In this document: positions 8,268 to 17,021 of the stretch, piece after piece
Layout: the number at the start of each line of letters is the position of its first letter
How positions within the stretch are numbered: position 1 is the first letter of the stretch
Source of the DNA: Catenibacterium sp. co_0103
GTDB lineage: Bacteria > Bacillota_I > Bacilli_A > Erysipelotrichales > Coprobacillaceae
Reading direction: 5' to 3'
DNA: 53,239 nucleotides
Assembly: GCF_004168205.1 (NCBI RefSeq)
Contig: NZ_RCYB01000008.1
Span: 1-53,239 of the forward strand
Notes under the pieces: generated by a model
Told to the model about the DNA's origin: nothing
Databases searched by the model: none
Seen by the model: the letters and a program-made list of their open reading frames with translations, nothing else
Translations under genes and position numbers: made by a program

Positions 8268-9689
8268 ATGAGAGAGGATACGGAATTAAAACTAGCAATC
8301 ATAGAATTGGATGGATGTATATTCCCCCTAAACAGACTCCGCTATAATTTCTATAAGAACTTATGTAAAAAGAAAAATATTACTGTCATTCCTGAAGAGT
8401 TCTATCATGCTTTAGGTAATATGTATTCAATGTATGACACTCTTCCACTTGCGACGATAATTAATAGTCAGAAGCTTAATGCAACTGTAGAAAAAGATTT
8501 ATATAATTATTTGAACATGAAGGGTTTATCACCAAAAGATGGTGTTATTGAGTTATTTGAATACTTTCGTCAGAATAATATTCCAATTGCAGTTGTTTCT
8601 ACTCATAAAACTAAAACAGCTATTAATTATCTAGAACTTGGATCTTTATATCGTAAGGTTGATTATGTTATTGGATGTGATACAGATATTAAAGCACTTC
8701 CTTCAGAAGAACTGCTTGCTTATATTGATAAAAGATTCCAAGTAACACCTAAAGATACATTAGTCATTACTTCTATGAATAGTATTCTTCATTCAGCTAA
8801 TAATATCGGAATGAATACTATTTATTTAAATGATTTGGTAGAAGCAGGAGATGATGAAATCAGCTGTTCTTATCAGGTAGCCAATACAATGTATGAAGCA
8901 TTAAATGATATTCTTTTTGGTCGTTATGAAGATTATAAGATCTTTGAACCACTTCTTGGTATGGACAAAGAAATGTCTGTTGCTAAATTAAAGGCTTTAT
9001 TCGCAAACTTGCAGGAAGTCTATAAGGATGACCCTGACTTATTAAAAATCATTAAATCTACTTATATATCTAAACTCTCTGAACTCACTAAAGAACGTCC
9101 AAGACGTTTTACCTTCAGTGATGAGGATCTAGCTGAATTAGAGAAGGAAGAAGAACCTGTAGTAGAAGAAAATAAAGAAGAACTTACCGCATTATCACTG
9201 AATGCGCAGGATACGGCTGCATTGAATGATGTCATCGCAAAGGTTATGGAAGCTGAAAACAATGCTCCAGAAGAAAAAGAGGAAGAAAAAGAAGAACCAG
9301 TGGTAGAAGAACCAAAAAAGAAACCTGATCATCATATTATTAATACTTTTATTAATATTAGTTATGTCTTATTATTATCATTGATGATTCTCTTACTTGG
9401 TTTAGTAGTTCATATTGCGCTAGGTAATATGATGGATCAGCCTGTTGTGAAGGTATTGCATGCAATTAGTTTAGGCTATATTGATGTTGTTGAATCAATT
9501 TTTGAATTCATCTTCAATGGTCTTCATTCTATTACGAATGTTATTCCGGATTACTATACTTATATGAATGATAATACATTGATGACTCTTTCTGCTTTAA
9601 AGATGATTCATTGTTATATTATGAATGTAGTGATTGTTTCAATCGTAGAAGTTGTTAAATACTCTATACTAAGTAAAAAGAGCTCTTAG
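8268..9689 (+). CDS. Membrane-anchored degenerate HAD-like protein
   Basis: A 473-residue protein in three parts. Residues about 5-220 have the HAD phosphatase layout: a strand ending in IIELDGCIF, a cap, IAVVSTHK (motif II) and ITSMNSILHSANNIGM in place of motifs III/IV. The nucleophile aspartate of motif I is Glu and the acidic pair of motif IV is missing, so it is probably not an active phosphatase. A Glu/Lys/Pro-rich linker follows (about 285-365), then hydrophobic segments near 370-395 and 445-470. The start at 8268 has AAAGGGG 8 nt upstream. Its role is unknown; a scaffold or regulator is possible. Confidence 0.8.
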   Translation: MREDTELKLAIIELDGCIFPLNRLRYNFYKNLCKKKNITVIPEEFYHALGNMYSMYDTLPLATIINSQKLNATVEKDLYNYLNMKGLSPKDGVIELFEYFRQNNIPIAVVSTHKTKTAINYLELGSLYRKVDYVIGCDTDIKALPSEELLAYIDKRFQVTPKDTLVITSMNSILHSANNIGMNTIYLNDLVEAGDDEISCSYQVANTMYEALNDILFGRYEDYKIFEPLLGMDKEMSVAKLKALFANLQEVYKDDPDLLKIIKSTYISKLSELTKERPRRFTFSDEDLAELEKEEEPVVEENKEELTALSLNAQDTAALNDVIAKVMEAENNAPEEKEEEKEEPVVEEPKKKPDHHIINTFINISYVLLLSLMILLLGLVVHIALGNMMDQPVVKVLHAISLGYIDVVESIFEFIFNGLHSITNVIPDYYTYMNDNTLMTLSALKMIHCYIMNVVIVSIVEVVKYSILSKKSS

Positions 9690-9698
9690 AGCTCTTTT
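9676..9698. terminator. Bidirectional intrinsic terminator
   Basis: Stem AAAAGAGCTC with GAGCTCTTTT and a 3-nt loop sits between the converging HAD-like and Nudix genes and can serve both strands. Confidence 0.85.
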
Positions 9699-9699
9699 A

Positions 9700-10233
9700 T
9701 TATTTACAATGTTTTCTGTTATAAGCATACATAACTGCAATGACAGTTTTACCATCAATAATACGTCCGTCAAAGATTGCTTTGTAAGCTTCATCGATAG
9801 GCATCTTAATGATATTTAAGAATTCATCTGCATCACACTGTAAAGAATCTTCTACTTCTTTAAAGTCTTCTGCTTCATAAATTCTAAGTATTTCACTTGA
9901 ATAACCAGGCGTAGGAAGCATCTTTAAGATAGGACGCATATTTTTAGCACGTCTGTTTGTTTCTTCCTCAAATTCACGATAACAGGCCTTATCAGGATCT
10001 TCTCCTAGTTCTAGCTTACCCGCAGGTATTTCTAATGTATCGCATCTATTTGGATAACGGAACTGCTTTACAAGAATAATTTCATCATCCTCTATCGCAA
10101 GAATACATACACCACCATGGTGATATACACATTCACGTACAGCAGTATTACCGTCTTGTAATAATACATGTTCCTTAGTCACCTTCATGATGGCTCCATC
10201 ATAAATTGTTGTTGAATCTATTTGTTTTTCCAT
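9700..10233 (-). CDS. Nudix hydrolase, ADP-ribose pyrophosphatase type
   Basis: Hydrolyses ADP-ribose or related NDP-sugars to AMP and ribose 5-phosphate. The 177-residue product carries a Nudix box near residues 76-98 (GKLELGEDPDKACYREFEEE), preceded by LVKQFRYP, which is typical of the NudF/YqkG branch. The final glycine of the classical box is replaced by Asn. I chose the ATG at 10233, which has AGGTGA upstream; a longer frame to 10305 has no SD and runs into the divergent promoter. Substrate assignment is by family only. Confidence 0.9.
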   Translation of the reverse strand: MEKQIDSTTIYDGAIMKVTKEHVLLQDGNTAVRECVYHHGGVCILAIEDDEIILVKQFRYPNRCDTLEIPAGKLELGEDPDKACYREFEEETNRRAKNMRPILKMLPTPGYSSEILRIYEAEDFKEVEDSLQCDADEFLNIIKMPIDEAYKAIFDGRIIDGKTVIAVMYAYNRKHCK

Positions 10234-10306
10234 GATTGTCACCTCGACTTTTATTATACCATAATCTAAGAGGTGTATGCTATAATGAGGAGGTAAAGGA
10301 GACATT

Positions 10307-11275
10307 ATGAAAAAACTAGTAATCGATCAATATGATGATCATCAAAGAATAGATAAATACTTAAAGAAAGTGTTAGTCCAGGCACCTTCTTCACTTATAT
10401 ATAAGATGTTAAGAAAAAAAGATGTTAAAGTAAATGGTAAAAGAGTAAAGGAAAACTATATTCTTCATTTGGGGGATGAGGTGGAACTATTCTTATATGA
10501 AGATAAATTCAAGGAATATACAAAGCCTTTAACTATTTATGAATTACCTATTACTTTTAAAGTTGTTTATGAAGATGCACATATTCTTATTGTAGATAAA
10601 CCTGCAGGATTGCTTGTTCATGAAGATATCAATGAATCAGTGAATACATTATCTAACCAGGTACTCACTTATTTATATCAGAAGGGTGAATATGATCCAG
10701 AAAAGAATATCAGCTTTACACCAGGTCCGGTGCATCGCTTAGATCGTAATACAAGTGGACTTGTAATCTTTGGTAAAGATATGCGTGCACTTCAGGATTT
10801 AAATACAATGATGAAAACAAGACAAGGCATTGAAAAGAAGTATCTCACTATTGCGATGGGACATATGAAGGATGCTACATTATCAGGATATGTCAAAAAG
10901 AATGAAGATGAAGGAAAGATGTATTTAGTAAAAAAAGATACACCGGGGGCTTTATCTATGAAAACAATAGTGCATGTCTTAAAAAGATGTTCTACATGTT
11001 CTTTAGTAGGAGTACAGCTTATTACTGGCCGTACACATCAGATTCGTATTCATTTAAGTGCGACAGGCCATCCAGTAATGGGTGATAGTAAATATGGAGA
11101 TTTTGAATGGAATAAGGAAGTAAAGAAGAAATTCCATCTTAATCATCAGTTCCTTCATGCTTATCAATTAACTTTTGTGGATCCGATAGGCTCTATGAGT
11201 TACTTAAAAGGTAAAACGGTTACTTCACAGTTACCAGAACAGTTAGAAAAGATACAAAAAGAACTTTTTTCATAG
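10307..11275 (+). CDS. RluA/RluD family rRNA pseudouridine synthase
   Basis: Isomerises specific uridines, usually in 23S rRNA. The N-terminal S4-like RNA-binding region (about residues 1-75, RIDKYLKKVL) precedes the catalytic domain with the signature HRLDRNTSGLVIFGK near residue 145, containing the catalytic aspartate, and GRTHQIRIHL near residue 244. The length of 322 is normal. It is divergent from the Nudix gene, with TGCTATAAT and GGAGG just upstream. The exact target uridines are not readable from the sequence. Confidence 0.93.
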   Translation: MKKLVIDQYDDHQRIDKYLKKVLVQAPSSLIYKMLRKKDVKVNGKRVKENYILHLGDEVELFLYEDKFKEYTKPLTIYELPITFKVVYEDAHILIVDKPAGLLVHEDINESVNTLSNQVLTYLYQKGEYDPEKNISFTPGPVHRLDRNTSGLVIFGKDMRALQDLNTMMKTRQGIEKKYLTIAMGHMKDATLSGYVKKNEDEGKMYLVKKDTPGALSMKTIVHVLKRCSTCSLVGVQLITGRTHQIRIHLSATGHPVMGDSKYGDFEWNKEVKKKFHLNHQFLHAYQLTFVDPIGSMSYLKGKTVTSQLPEQLEKIQKELFS

Positions 11276-11323
11276 CGTGAAAGTGTAATCTGTAATATAA
11301 TATTTCAAGGAGGTATAGAGAAC

Positions 11324-12250
11324 ATGAAGTATTTTATTGGAATTGATTTAGGTGGTACAAACGTAAGAACTTTACTTGTTGATGAAAATGGTCAGTCATA
11401 TAGTGAAGTGAAGGATGCTACTGAAAGAGAAAAAGGACCAGATGCTGTTACTGCAAAAATCTGTCGTCAGATTGAAGCAATCGATTATACAGTATGTGGT
11501 GGAATTGAAAATGTAGAAGGTATTGGTATTGGTGTACCTGGACCAGTTGATGTTGTAAAGGGTGTTATGATTATGGCAAGCAACCTTCCTGGTTTTGAAA
11601 ATTATCCAATTGCGGAAAAGTTATCTACAAAATTCAATAAACCTGTATTCTTAGATAATGATGCAAATGTTGCTGGTCTTGCTGAAGCGGTATTAGGTGC
11701 TGGTAAGAATTATCCAACTTGTTATTATGTAACAGTTTCTACTGGTATTGGTGGCGCTTTCACAGTCAACAAACAGTTAATCTCTGGTGGTAGAGGACAT
11801 GCTGGTGAAATCGGTAATATTATCGTTAAGAATAATGGTTATAAGCAGGGTGCTTTAAACCCAGGTGCTGCAGAAGGAGAATGCTCTGGTACTGCAATCA
11901 CTAGAAAGGGTCAGGAAGCTCTTGGTAAAGATTTAGTACATCATGCAGGTGATGTATTTAGATTAGCTGCTGAAGGTAATGAAACAGCTCAGGGTATTGC
12001 GGATGAATGTGTTAGTGAACTTGCTACATTATTCGCAAATATCGCACATACAGTTGATCCACATTGTTTTGTAGTAGGTGGCGGTGTTATGAAGTCTAAG
12101 AAGTATTTCCTAGACCAGTTAACAAAAGAATTCAATCAGAAGATTCATGTCGGTATGAGAAATCATATTCCACTACTTGAAACAGAATTAGAAGACTGTG
12201 GTGCTATCGGTGCTGCAATGCTTCCAATGACAAGAATGAAGGCAGAATAA
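11324..12250 (+). CDS. ROK family sugar kinase (glucokinase-like)
   Basis: Phosphorylates a hexose, probably glucose, with ATP. The N-terminal phosphate loop is IGIDLGGTNVRTLLVD (residues 5-20) and the sugar-binding segment LDNDANVAGLAEAVLG lies near residue 109. The motif GGRGHAGEIGN near residue 150 is kept, but the Cys-rich zinc motif that normally follows (CxCGxxGCxE) is replaced by ALNPGAAEGECSG. Only one cysteine remains, so this enzyme is unlikely to bind the structural zinc. The gene is monocistronic with a strong SD (AAGGAGGT) and its own terminator. Confidence 0.85.
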   Translation: MKYFIGIDLGGTNVRTLLVDENGQSYSEVKDATEREKGPDAVTAKICRQIEAIDYTVCGGIENVEGIGIGVPGPVDVVKGVMIMASNLPGFENYPIAEKLSTKFNKPVFLDNDANVAGLAEAVLGAGKNYPTCYYVTVSTGIGGAFTVNKQLISGGRGHAGEIGNIIVKNNGYKQGALNPGAAEGECSGTAITRKGQEALGKDLVHHAGDVFRLAAEGNETAQGIADECVSELATLFANIAHTVDPHCFVVGGGVMKSKKYFLDQLTKEFNQKIHVGMRNHIPLLETELEDCGAIGAAMLPMTRMKAE

Positions 12251-12254
12251 TAGG

Positions 12255-12277
12255 AGGCTCTTTCAAGAGCCTTTTTT
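12255..12277 (+). terminator. Intrinsic terminator of the ROK kinase gene
   Basis: Stem AGGCTCTT with AAGAGCCT and a very short loop, then six T. Confidence 0.85.
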
Positions 12278-12311
12278 GTGTGGTAGAATACTAGACAAAG
12301 GGAGGTAGAAC

Positions 12312-13442
12312 ATGAAAAGAGTTGTACTTGGATTAAGTGGCGGTGTGGATAGTGCCGTTGCTGCTTATTTATTAAAGAAACAAGGTTACGAAGTAATCTG
12401 TGTATTTATGAGAAACTGGGATAGTTCATTAAATAATGATATTCTAGGTAACCCCACAAATGATGACGATGTATGTCCACAAGAAAAAGATTACCAGGAT
12501 GCGCAGGCTGTTGCATCACATTTAGGACTTGAAATCCGTAGAGTGGATTTTATTAAAGAATACTGGGATCAGGTTTTTACATATTTCTTAGAAGAATATG
12601 CGAAAGGACGCACACCTAATCCAGATATCCTATGTAATAAACATATTAAATTCAAAGCTTTCTTAGATTATGCTAAGTCTATAGATGCTGATTATATTGC
12701 GACAGGACATTATGCCCGTGTTGTACATACTGAAGGAAAAGAATCAGTGATGCTTCGTGGTGTAGATAATAATAAGGATCAGACTTATTTCTTATGTCAA
12801 TTGAATCAGAATCAGTTAAATAACTCACTGTTCCCAATTGGTGAACTCACTAAACCAGAAGTAAGACAGATTGCAGAAGAACTTGATCTTCCTGTAGCAC
12901 ATAAAAAGGATTCTACAGGAATCTGTTTCATTGGTGAAAGAGATTTTAGAGAATTCTTAAAGAACTATATTCCGGCTAAATCAGGCAAGATGGTAGATAT
13001 TGTCTCTAAGAAGGTTATTGGTGAACATCAGGGTATTATGTATTATACAATCGGACAGAGAAAAGGTTTAGGTATTGGTGGTAATGGTGAACCTTGGTTT
13101 GTCGTAGGAAAAGACTATGACAAGAATATTCTTTATATTGCTCAGGGTGATAGTAATAAATGGTTATTATCTCATGGCGCATTGATTACTGATGTCAACT
13201 GGGTCTCTGCAACAAAGCCAGAAGGAGAATATGACTGTACTGCTAAGTTTAGATATCGTCAGAGGGATAATGATGTTTCATTACACTTTATTGATGAAAC
13301 AACACTTTATGTTACATTTAAGAAACCAATCAAGGCTGTCACCCCAGGTCAGGCTGCTGTCTTCTATGATGGAGATGTATGTCTAGGTGGAGGTGCAATT
13401 GATAAAGTCTATAAAGACGGCAAGGAGATTGACTATTTATAA
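12312..13442 (+). CDS. mnmA: tRNA-specific 2-thiouridylase MnmA
   Basis: Forms 2-thiouridine at wobble U34 of tRNA-Lys, -Glu and -Gln using ATP and persulfide sulfur. PP-loop motif LSGGVDSAVAAYLL at residues 8-21; catalytic cysteines in PDILCNKHIKF near residue 102 and TGICFIGERDF near residue 200. The length of 376 is as expected. Its stop overlaps the recD2 start by one base, so the two genes form one transcription unit. The sulfur donor may be the desulfurase at 5.7 kb. SD GGGAGGT is strong. Confidence 0.96.
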   Translation: MKRVVLGLSGGVDSAVAAYLLKKQGYEVICVFMRNWDSSLNNDILGNPTNDDDVCPQEKDYQDAQAVASHLGLEIRRVDFIKEYWDQVFTYFLEEYAKGRTPNPDILCNKHIKFKAFLDYAKSIDADYIATGHYARVVHTEGKESVMLRGVDNNKDQTYFLCQLNQNQLNNSLFPIGELTKPEVRQIAEELDLPVAHKKDSTGICFIGERDFREFLKNYIPAKSGKMVDIVSKKVIGEHQGIMYYTIGQRKGLGIGGNGEPWFVVGKDYDKNILYIAQGDSNKWLLSHGALITDVNWVSATKPEGEYDCTAKFRYRQRDNDVSLHFIDETTLYVTFKKPIKAVTPGQAAVFYDGDVCLGGGAIDKVYKDGKEIDYL

Positions 13443-15631
13443 TGGAAGAATACGAAGGCATTATTAGTAAAGTTATTTTCTATAATCCAGAAAATCAATA
13501 TATAGTAGCAGCTTTTGAGACAGATGATGAAAAAATCACTATTATAGGAAATATGTCCTATGTGAATAATGATGATCGTTATCGTATTAAAGGAAGCTAT
13601 GTCACACATCCCCGTTATGGTAAACAATTCAAAGTGTCTTCTTATGAAATAATTCTAGCGGATGATCGTAGTGAGATTATCCGCTATCTTTCTTCACCAC
13701 TCTTTAAGGGCGTAGGTAAGAAGATGGCTGAAAGAATTGTGGATGCATTAGGGGAGAAGGCCTTAACTCTTATTAAGGATAACCCTGATTGTTTAAATAA
13801 CATTCCCCATGTTACAGAAATAATTAAGAAGAATATTGTAGGTGTATTGACAAGTCAGGATTATGATCAACAGGTCTTATCTTTCTTTATGGGAAATGGT
13901 ATTTCTACACGTAATTTACCACTCATTCAAAACTTCTATAAAGAGAAGACACTTGATGTATTACAAAATGATCCATATCGCCTTATTGATGATATAGAAG
14001 GTATTGGTTTTAAGAGTGTTGATGAACTCGCAATGAAAACAGGTGTAGAACCATTAGATGATAAACGTATCCAGGCAGGTATACTTGCTTCTTTAATTGA
14101 TTTATGTTTCCAAACAGGAAGTACTTATAGTGATTATGAATCCTTTTATCATCACTTTAGACGTATGTTGCCTGAATGTCCTGATGATTTATTTGCGAAG
14201 AATCTAGATAAAATTATAGCGAATAAGGTTATTCAGGAAGAAGACCGTTATTATCCAAGAGATTTATATGAAAGTGAGACAATGATTGCGGAAAAGTTTG
14301 AACGTTATCTTAAACAATCAACGCAGTCTATTGAAGATTCTGTCATTGATGAAAAGATTAAAAGAACAGAAGAATTACAGGGTATTACTTATGATGAAAT
14401 ACAGAAGAATGCGATTAAGAAGTTTTTAGAAGAATCAGCACTTATTTTAACAGGTGGTCCTGGTACTGGTAAAACAACGATTGTACAGGCTATATTAAAG
14501 GTTTATCGTTCATTATATCCTGATGAAAAGATAGGGCTCGTAGCTCCTACAGGGCGTGCAGCGAAACGATTATCAGAACTTACTAAACTCGAAGCATCTA
14601 CTATTCATAGATTATTAAAATGGGATATTTCTACCAATACATTTTCTATGAATTGTGATCATCCATTAGATATTGATTTACTTGTCATTGATGAGTTCTC
14701 AATGGTTGATTCACTCTTATTTTCTAAATTATTAGATGCTTGTGGTCATGTACATAAAATATTACTTATTGGTGATGAACAGCAGCTTCCATCAGTGTCA
14801 CCAGGTAATGTCTTAAAGGATATGTTATTGAGTGGTATTCCACATATCTGCTTACAGACAATCTATCGTCAAGAAGAAGGCAGTGGTATTGTCGCATTAT
14901 CTCATGATATCAGAAATGATCATTATGATTCTCGTGTTTTCCAAAATTATCGAGATATTCATTTTACAGTATGTCCTAACAAGGATGTTGTACAATGTGT
15001 GCAGGCTATTGTAAAAAAAGCGGTAGAAGAGGGATATGATGCATCCGATGTACAGGTATTAGCACCCATGTATAGAGGTATAGCAGGTATAGATGCTTTA
15101 AATGAATCTTTACAGGCTATCTTTAACCCGCCAGCAAGTGATAAAGCTGAAATTAAAGTGCGTGGTAAGATCTTTAGGGAAGGAGATAAGCTTCTTCAAT
15201 TAAGAAATCGTCCCGATGATGATGTTTATAATGGGGATGTAGGAATCTTAGTAGAAATTGAAAAGAAAGAAGATACTGGATTACCTTATGACACTCTTAT
15301 TGTTGATTTTGATGGGCAGTTTGTAAACTACCGTACGACTGAATTCGATATGTTAAGACATGCTTATTGTATCTCTGTTCATAAATCTCAGGGTAATGAA
15401 TTTAAGATTGTTATTATGTCAGTACTTCCAGAGTACAGCATTATGATGAAGAAAAACTTATTATATACAGGTATCACAAGAGCCAAGCAGTCTTTATTTA
15501 TCCTAGGAGATCATAGTGTCTTTATTCATGGCCTTCATAATAATCAGGATGAACAAAGACGTACAACATTACTCAAACGCTTTCAGGAGAGACATAAAAC
15601 TTCTTCTTTTTCGATATCTGACTTCGAATAA
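13442..15631 (+). CDS. recD2: RecD2 family ATP-dependent DNA helicase
   Basis: A 5'-3' superfamily 1B helicase involved in DNA repair and replication-fork maintenance in bacteria without RecBC. The 729 residues include the RecD2-specific N-terminal extension with helix-hairpin-helix-like segments (about 80-200), Walker A LTGGPGTGKTTIVQA near residue 336, Walker B LLVIDEFSMVD near 410, LLIGDEQQLPSV near 440, and motif VI YTGITRAKQSLFILG near 680. Translation is coupled to mnmA through TAATG, an arrangement also seen in other Bacillota. Confidence 0.95.
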   Translation: MEEYEGIISKVIFYNPENQYIVAAFETDDEKITIIGNMSYVNNDDRYRIKGSYVTHPRYGKQFKVSSYEIILADDRSEIIRYLSSPLFKGVGKKMAERIVDALGEKALTLIKDNPDCLNNIPHVTEIIKKNIVGVLTSQDYDQQVLSFFMGNGISTRNLPLIQNFYKEKTLDVLQNDPYRLIDDIEGIGFKSVDELAMKTGVEPLDDKRIQAGILASLIDLCFQTGSTYSDYESFYHHFRRMLPECPDDLFAKNLDKIIANKVIQEEDRYYPRDLYESETMIAEKFERYLKQSTQSIEDSVIDEKIKRTEELQGITYDEIQKNAIKKFLEESALILTGGPGTGKTTIVQAILKVYRSLYPDEKIGLVAPTGRAAKRLSELTKLEASTIHRLLKWDISTNTFSMNCDHPLDIDLLVIDEFSMVDSLLFSKLLDACGHVHKILLIGDEQQLPSVSPGNVLKDMLLSGIPHICLQTIYRQEEGSGIVALSHDIRNDHYDSRVFQNYRDIHFTVCPNKDVVQCVQAIVKKAVEEGYDASDVQVLAPMYRGIAGIDALNESLQAIFNPPASDKAEIKVRGKIFREGDKLLQLRNRPDDDVYNGDVGILVEIEKKEDTGLPYDTLIVDFDGQFVNYRTTEFDMLRHAYCISVHKSQGNEFKIVIMSVLPEYSIMMKKNLLYTGITRAKQSLFILGDHSVFIHGLHNNQDEQRRTTLLKRFQERHKTSSFSISDFE

Positions 15632-15661
15632 TCAAATAAATAGTTCGTTAAAAACATTAAA

Positions 15662-15702
15662 TTTAAGTTATTTTTGTAAAGTACTTTACATAAACTTAAG
15701 AT
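15662..15702. promoter_or_regulatory. Large dyad with a perfect 16-bp palindrome
   Basis: TGTAAAGTACTTTACA (15675-15690) is a perfect palindrome, flanked by outer arms TTAAGTT and AACTTAA. It lies about 55 bp upstream of the -10 box (TATAAT at 15744) of the Na/Pi symporter gene. There is no tight T-run, so an operator for a dimeric regulator is more likely than a terminator. The regulator is unknown. Confidence 0.45.
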
Positions 15703-15777
15703 TATTTTAACATTTAGTTAACGACATTTACGTAGAGACACGTTATAATGTAGTGGTAAAAGAAGGAAAACGAGATT

Positions 15778-16749
15778 ATGAAAATAACGAATTGGCTTGA
15801 CTTATTAGGTGGGCTGGCACTCTTTTTATATGGAATGCAGGTTTTAAGTGATTCCTTAGAAGACGCTGCAGGTGACCGCTTAAAAACTATCTTAGAAAAA
15901 CTAACAAATACAAAATTTAAAGGTGTTCTTGTCGGAATCGGTGTAACAGCTGCTGTACAGAGTTCTTCTGCAGTGACTGTTATGTTGATTGGTTTCATGA
16001 ATGCCAGCTTGATGACATTAAACAGATGTATCTGGGTTGTAATGGGTTCTAATATCGGTACAACCATCACAGCACAGATGATTGCAATTAATGTAGGTGT
16101 TGTCGCACCGGTCTTTGCAGTTGTGGGTGTCTTCATGTGCTTATTCTTTAAGAGTCGTAATGTAAGAGGTATTGGTTCAGTTATGACTGGATTTGGTATT
16201 CTCTTCATGGGGCTTAATATGATGAGTGCGGCCGTTGTGCCACTTCAGAAGGAACCTGTCTTTATTAAATTAATGACAACTCTTTCTAATCCAATACTTG
16301 CCGTATTATTTGCGGCTGCTTTTACTGCTTTGATCCAGTCTTCTGGAGCTGCAGTAGGTATTCTATCTGCACTTGCAACTAAAGGATTAGTACCATTTAG
16401 TACAGCAGCATTCATGGTATGTGGACTAAATATCGGTACTTGTATTACAGCCGTTCTTGCATCAGTGACTGGATGTAGAAACTCTAAGCGTATTGCGACA
16501 TTCCATGTCCTATTTAACTTAGTAGGTACAATCTTCTTCTTGATTATATGTTCTACTACACCATTATTGTCATGGATTGCAGAATTCTCTGGAACTCCAG
16601 CACATCAGGTGGCAAACTTCCATACAATATTCAATATTGTAACTACAGTAATCATGTTACCATTTGATGCAGTATTTATGAAACTGATCTACAAGTTATT
16701 ACCAATCAAGGGCGAGATGCTTGCAGAAGGTTCTTTAATCGAAGAATAA
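15778..16749 (+). CDS. Na/Pi-cotransporter family protein, short form
   Basis: A sodium:phosphate symporter-like membrane protein (NptA/YjbB family) with the inverted-repeat QSS motifs: TAAVQSSSAVTVMLIG near residue 58 and LIQSSGAAVGILSAL near 190, each followed by a GxNIGTxITA segment. At 323 residues it contains only the transport core; many relatives of about 550 residues add a C-terminal PhoU-like domain that is absent here. It is monocistronic with a TATAAT box, a candidate operator upstream and a strong terminator. The true substrate could be phosphate or another anion. Confidence 0.88.
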   Translation: MKITNWLDLLGGLALFLYGMQVLSDSLEDAAGDRLKTILEKLTNTKFKGVLVGIGVTAAVQSSSAVTVMLIGFMNASLMTLNRCIWVVMGSNIGTTITAQMIAINVGVVAPVFAVVGVFMCLFFKSRNVRGIGSVMTGFGILFMGLNMMSAAVVPLQKEPVFIKLMTTLSNPILAVLFAAAFTALIQSSGAAVGILSALATKGLVPFSTAAFMVCGLNIGTCITAVLASVTGCRNSKRIATFHVLFNLVGTIFFLIICSTTPLLSWIAEFSGTPAHQVANFHTIFNIVTTVIMLPFDAVFMKLIYKLLPIKGEMLAEGSLIEE

Positions 16750-16778
16750 AGATAAGGCTTGCGCCTTATCTTTTTTTT
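16749..16778 (+). terminator. Intrinsic terminator of the Na/Pi gene
   Basis: Perfect 10-bp stem AAGATAAGGC with GCCTTATCTT, TTGC loop, then a T run. Its loop provides the -35 hexamer of the next promoter. Confidence 0.9.
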
Positions 16779-16787
16779 ATGTATAAT
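16759..16787 (+). promoter_or_regulatory. Promoter of the alaS T-box leader
   Basis: TATAAT at 16782-16787 is preceded with exact 17-nt spacing by TTGCGC at 16759-16764, which lies in the loop and right arm of the upstream terminator. Confidence 0.6.
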
Positions 16788-16793
16788 AGGTGC

Positions 16794-17010
16794 ATAATCG
16801 TTGAGAAAGACAAGTACTTCATAGAGGTCTTAAGAGAGAGAACGGGTGGTGCAAGTTCTTGGGTGTATGAAGGAAGGCTCCTTTCGAGAGTGATGTAAAC
16901 ATCAACGTATGACTGCGTTAAAGTCATAAAGGGCATAGATATATTTATCTATGAATAAGGATGGTACCGCGATTTAAGTCGTTCCTTTTAAGGAATGGCT
17001 TTTTTATTTT
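16794..17010 (+). ncRNA. T-box leader of alaS
   Basis: The T-box sequence AAGGATGGTACCGCG is at 16957-16971, preceded by a long stem I with an apical GGTGCAAG region near 16847. A GCT triplet (alanine) occurs near 16877 in the candidate specifier region. The leader ends in a 12-bp terminator stem (AAGTCGTTCCTT with AAGGAATGGCTT) and a T run at 16975-17007. Uncharged tRNA-Ala is expected to stabilise the antiterminator and raise alaS expression. Confidence 0.9.
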
Positions 17011-17021
17011 AGGAGGATATT

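Noticed and set aside
15675..15690. Rex operator
   Set aside because: The palindrome lacks the TTGTGA/TCACAA half-sites expected for Rex.
15714..16208. 164-codon frame on the minus strand across the Na/Pi gene start
   Set aside because: Overlaps a well-conserved transporter and its promoter; composition is that of a reverse-frame shadow.
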